A DNA stretch of 24,553 nucleotides from Nitrospira sp. (GTDB lineage: Bacteria > Nitrospirota > Nitrospiria > Nitrospirales > Nitrospiraceae). Where the stretch lies: contig JANYBU010000019.1 of NCBI GenBank assembly GCA_025360665.1, forward strand, positions 1 to 24,553, in the 5' to 3' direction. The notes beneath the pieces were generated by a model, which saw only the letters and a program-made list of their open reading frames with translations, made no database searches and was not told the origin of the DNA. Positions 21,355-24,553 of this stretch are shown in pieces. Both the position numbers and the translations under genes were made by a program. The stretch's first letter is position 1; each line of letters starts with the position of its first letter.

Positions 21355-24167
21355 CACTGCACCGCCTCTACGCAGCGATCGCAGAGCGTCGGATGGGTGG
21401 CGTCTTCTCCGACCGCCTCTCGATAGTTCCAGCAACGTTCACATTTTCCGAAGGAGGACTTTGTCGCCGCAATCGCCAGCGGAATTTTTGCCTCACCGTC
21501 GGCGATCAGCGTAACCTGCGAGACAATGAAGAGTGTAGTCAAGTCCGTCTGATACGGCTGAAGAAACTCGTAGGTGTCAGCATCGGCTCGAAGTTCTACC
21601 GCCGCCTCCAACGATGATCCAATCGTTTTATCCCGTCGACTTCCCTCTAACACGCCCTGAACCTGCGTGCGATAACCTAATAACCTCTCCCACCGCTGGG
21701 CCAACGCGAGATCCTGCCATTGAGGCTGGACCTCCGGAAATGCGCTCAGATGGACGCTGCTCACGCCGAGACGCCCTCCCGCCTGTGTCGCCAGGGTCCG
21801 CCAGATCTCTTCGGCCGTAAAGCTTAACACCGGAGCCATCAGCTTCGTCATGGCCACGACGATCTCGAAGAGCACCGTCTGCGATCCACGGCGCAAGGGT
21901 GAGTCGGCTCGGAACGTATACAGACGATCCTTCAGAATATCGAGATAGACGGAGCTCAGATCCACTGAGCAGAAGTTGTTGATCGCATGGAAAATCGTGT
22001 GAAATTCGAAATCGTCATAGGATTTCTTGACCCGTGGAATCAGCTCGCTGAGCCGATGCAGTGCCCAACGATCCAATTCAGGTAACTGCTCATACGGAAC
22101 TCGGTCTTTGTCCGGGTCGAAGTCGTACAGATTACTCAGTAAAAAGCGACAGGTATTCCGAATCTTTCGATAGGCCTCGATGAGGTGGGTCAGGATTTCA
22201 GGAGAAATCCGAAGGTCGTCACGATAATCCTGAGCCGATACCCACAGACGCAAGATCTCTGCGCCCGATTGCTTGATCACATCCTGCGGCGCGACGACGT
22301 TTCCCGCCGATTTGGACATCTTCTTGCCCTGCCCATCGAGGACAAACCCATGGGTCAAGACAGCCTTGTATGGCGCGCGATGATCCGTCACGACACCGGC
22401 CAGCAAGGCGCTGTGGAACCAGCCTCGATGCTGATCCGACCCTTCAAGATAGAGGTCAGCCGGCCACCACTTCCGTCCTTTCAACACCGCCGCATAACTG
22501 ACACCCGATTCGAACCACACGTCAAGAATATCTCGCTCCTTCTCGAACGCTGTCCCGTCGCACTTTGAACAGGTCGTGCCAGCGGGCAGCAGATCGACAG
22601 CCGATTGCTCGAACCACACATCGGCCCCCTTGGATTCCATCAACGCCGCAAGATGCTCGATCACGGTCGGGTCGGCCAGGACAAAACGGCAGCCCATACA
22701 GGTGAAACCTGGAATCGGCACGCCCCAGACCCGCTGACGCGACAAACACCAATCGGGACGGTTCTCGATCATCCCGTTAATCCGATCGCGGCCATAGGCG
22801 GGAATCCAACGGACCCGATCGATCTCCGCCAGCGCCTCTTTCCGAAGATCGTTTGTTTCCATCGACACAAACCACTGTTCAGTGGCGCGGAAGATGACGG
22901 GATTCTTGCAACGCCAACAGTGCGGATAGGAGTGGTTCAACGACCCATGGCCGAGCAAACGTCCGTTGGCTTGCAGGAATTCCACAATCTTCGGATTCGC
23001 CTTCAACACATGCTGGCCGGCAAACTCTTTCACCACGTCAGTAAACCGCCCCCCATTGTCGACCGGCGCCAAAATCTCCAACCGTTCGCCAGGCGAAGCT
23101 TTAGCATTGTGTTCAAGAACCAGAATGTAATCTTCCATGCCGTGACCCGGCGCAATATGGACACAGCCGGTTCCCTGATCGAGGGTTACAAAGTCGCCAA
23201 GTAGAATCGGTGACAGGCCGGTGGTCAAGGGCCGTTGCGTTTCGATTCCTTCGAACCCTTCACGCCCCTTCTTCACCCCGAACACCCGCGCTCCTTCGAG
23301 CTTGCAGGCCTTGGTCACGCTCTCAAGAAGCTTTTCTGCAATGATCAGCACCTCGTCACCGACCTGGACGAAGGCATAGTCGATTTCGCCATGGAGGCAG
23401 ACCGCTTGATTGGCGGGGAGCGTCCATGGCGTGGTCGTCCAAATCACGACAGAAACCAACTTGATGTCGAGAGGGAACGAGATACCGGGAAACGTCTGGC
23501 TGAGCACCGTAGGCGATGTGACCAACGGAAATTTCACATAGATCGAGGGCGAGGTGTGATCTTCATACTCGACTTCCGCCTCGGCAAGGGCGGTCTGGTC
23601 CGCCGTGCACCAGAGCACCGGCTTTAGCCCCTTGTAGACCCCTCCTCGCTCCACAAATTTCCCGAACTCGCGGATGATCGTGGCCTCATAGCCAGGATTC
23701 ATCGTGAGGTAGGGACGCTGCCAATCTCCCAAGATACCGAGCCGTTGAAACTCCTCACGCTGAATCGTGTAAAACTTCTCCGCATATTCCCTGCAGAGCC
23801 GGCGGATGGCCGGAGTATCGAGCGTTTTTTTCTTGTCGCCGAGTTCTTTGAGAACTTGATGTTCGATCGGAAGGCCATGGCAATCCCACCCTGGCACATA
23901 AGGCACCTGGTAGCCTGCCATCGTCTTCGATTTGATGATGATGTCCTTGAGGATCTTATTCAGCGCGTGACCGATATGAATGCGTCCATTGGCATAGGGC
24001 GGCCCATCGTGCAAGATATACAGCGGCCGGCCTTTCCCCGCCTCCTGAATCTGTTCGTACAACCCTTCCTTTTCCCACGAGGAAAGGAGTTCAGGCTCCC
24101 GCTGAGGCAAGTTTGCCTTCATGGGAAAATCAGTTTTGGGAAGATTGAGTGTGGCCTTGTAGTCCAT
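21354..24167 (-). CDS. ileS: Isoleucyl-tRNA synthetase
   Basis: This 937-residue class I aminoacyl-tRNA synthetase charges tRNA-Ile. It begins MDYKATLNLPKTDFPMKANL, as in bacterial enzymes. The HIGH motif lies at residues 64-67 (NGRIHIGHALNK). The editing domain contains VVIWTTTPWTLPANQAVCLH. KMSKS lies at 616-620 (GKKMSKSAGN), and a C-terminal zinc finger holds C909/C912 (CERCWNY) and a later CDRC pair. I chose ATG 24167 from family similarity; an ATG two codons earlier is possible, and no strong ribosome binding site stands out before either. The gene is followed directly by lspA. The 218 bp upstream contains a repeat element, so the promoter probably lies in 24168-24259. Confidence 0.98.
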   Translation of the reverse strand: MDYKATLNLPKTDFPMKANLPQREPELLSSWEKEGLYEQIQEAGKGRPLYILHDGPPYANGRIHIGHALNKILKDIIIKSKTMAGYQVPYVPGWDCHGLPIEHQVLKELGDKKKTLDTPAIRRLCREYAEKFYTIQREEFQRLGILGDWQRPYLTMNPGYEATIIREFGKFVERGGVYKGLKPVLWCTADQTALAEAEVEYEDHTSPSIYVKFPLVTSPTVLSQTFPGISFPLDIKLVSVVIWTTTPWTLPANQAVCLHGEIDYAFVQVGDEVLIIAEKLLESVTKACKLEGARVFGVKKGREGFEGIETQRPLTTGLSPILLGDFVTLDQGTGCVHIAPGHGMEDYILVLEHNAKASPGERLEILAPVDNGGRFTDVVKEFAGQHVLKANPKIVEFLQANGRLLGHGSLNHSYPHCWRCKNPVIFRATEQWFVSMETNDLRKEALAEIDRVRWIPAYGRDRINGMIENRPDWCLSRQRVWGVPIPGFTCMGCRFVLADPTVIEHLAALMESKGADVWFEQSAVDLLPAGTTCSKCDGTAFEKERDILDVWFESGVSYAAVLKGRKWWPADLYLEGSDQHRGWFHSALLAGVVTDHRAPYKAVLTHGFVLDGQGKKMSKSAGNVVAPQDVIKQSGAEILRLWVSAQDYRDDLRISPEILTHLIEAYRKIRNTCRFLLSNLYDFDPDKDRVPYEQLPELDRWALHRLSELIPRVKKSYDDFEFHTIFHAINNFCSVDLSSVYLDILKDRLYTFRADSPLRRGSQTVLFEIVVAMTKLMAPVLSFTAEEIWRTLATQAGGRLGVSSVHLSAFPEVQPQWQDLALAQRWERLLGYRTQVQGVLEGSRRDKTIGSSLEAAVELRADADTYEFLQPYQTDLTTLFIVSQVTLIADGEAKIPLAIAATKSSFGKCERCWNYREAVGEDATHPTLCDRCVEAVQ

Positions 24168-24259
24168 GGGCATTTCAGGCTTTCGCGGCAGCACAGTAAA
24201 TGTAGGAATATACCCAAAGGAAGGGCTGAGGTACTAGCCTAAACTGATGAGTCCTTTGC

Positions 24260-24380
24260 AGGATGGTCAAAAAGATTTCCGGCAAGGCCGCAGTGAGCGA
24301 GAGCCCGAGGCGTACCGTTCGAGGTGCGTTGAGGGTTGGAGCGAACCGAGAATGAAGCCGGGAACCTTTTTCACCAACCT
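24260..24380. repeat. 121-bp family inverted-repeat element, copy 2
   Basis: This is the reverse-orientation partner of 19110-19231. It starts AGGATGGTCAAAAAGATT, continues GGCAAGGCCGCAGTGAGCGA and GAGGCGTACC, then GTGCGTTGAGGGT, and ends CCTTTTTCACCAACCT. It lies 5 bp beyond the nadA stop codon and upstream of ileS. It is more diverged than copy 1, especially at the inner palindrome (GTACC-GTTCGAG-GTGC). Confidence 0.78.
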
Positions 24381-24385
24381 GCCCG

Positions 24386-24553
24386 CTAACTCACGGACAT
24401 CATGCGGTCCAGCGCAATCTTCGCCCAATGTTTCTCGTCGTCCGGCACGACGATATGGTTCACGACGTGGCCGTCGGCGAGATTTTCCATCGCCCAGCAG
24501 AGATGGGCTCCATCGATCCGGAACATCGTTGCGCACTGGCAGACCGTAGAGGA
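24386..24553 (-). CDS. nadA: Quinolinate synthase, C-terminal end (partial)
   Basis: Only the last 55 codons are in the window; the 5' part lies beyond position 24553. The end resembles the Bacillus subtilis-type NadA C-terminus: TVCQCATMFRIDGAHLCWAM, then GHVVNHIVVPDDEKHWAKIA and ALDRMMSVS. One of the two cysteines in CQC corresponds to the third ligand of the [4Fe-4S] cluster. NadA condenses iminoaspartate with dihydroxyacetone phosphate to give quinolinate for NAD synthesis. The stop (24386-24388) is followed after 5 bp by a repeat element. Confidence 0.88.
   Translation of the reverse strand, partial: SSTVCQCATMFRIDGAHLCWAMENLADGHVVNHIVVPDDEKHWAKIALDRMMSVS

Overview
The window is GC-rich bacterial chromosome. 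The gene set (MacA/MacB export genes, a DUF4382 lipoprotein, a DUF2024 protein, lspA next to ileS, several families of short palindromic intergenic repeats) looks like the phylum Nitrospirota, most likely the genus Nitrospira. This is an inference from protein family and repeat resemblance; there is no rRNA or nitrite oxidoreductase gene here to prove it.

Layout. 1-1800: an unassigned left end, tRNA-Pro(CGG) and alanine dehydrogenase, both on the minus strand. 1788-3443: a plus-strand run holding a zinc-ribbon protein, a repeat element, then a tight three-gene redox group ([2Fe-2S] ferredoxin, unknown protein, [4Fe-4S] protein). 3450-5656: repeats and hairpins around a frameshifted DUF4382 lipoprotein gene. 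5650-10340: a large FtsX-type ABC permease and its probable ATPase on the minus strand, separated by a divergent solitary LuxR-type HTH gene and a class 1A dihydroorotate dehydrogenase that overlaps the ATPase gene. 10628-14584: plus-strand genes comF, an FmdB zinc ribbon, an excisionase-like HTH, a mraZ copy away from the division cluster, a RusA-like nuclease and an HD-GYP protein. 14624-18222: a minus-strand macA / macB-ATPase / macB-permease set with a repeat element in each intergenic gap. 18383-19087: a lipoprotein with coiled coil and a ComEA-like helix-hairpin-helix end, with a strong terminator. 19576-20738: uppP and a DUF2024 gene. 20833-24167: ileS-lspA, translationally coupled. 24386-24553: the 3' end of nadA.

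The genes are mostly housekeeping and envelope functions (lipoprotein signal peptidase, undecaprenyl-PP recycling, two ABC export systems, quinolinate synthesis). The most unusual property is the density of short non-coding inverted-repeat elements of several families. Nearly all are intergenic, and several share bases with the stop codons of flanking genes; one appears to supply the ribosome binding site of the macB permease gene. A second point of interest is a 10-bp-periodic direct repeat upstream of the HTH-mraZ operon, which may be an operator. No CRISPR array, prophage, intact insertion sequence or toxin-antitoxin pair was seen.
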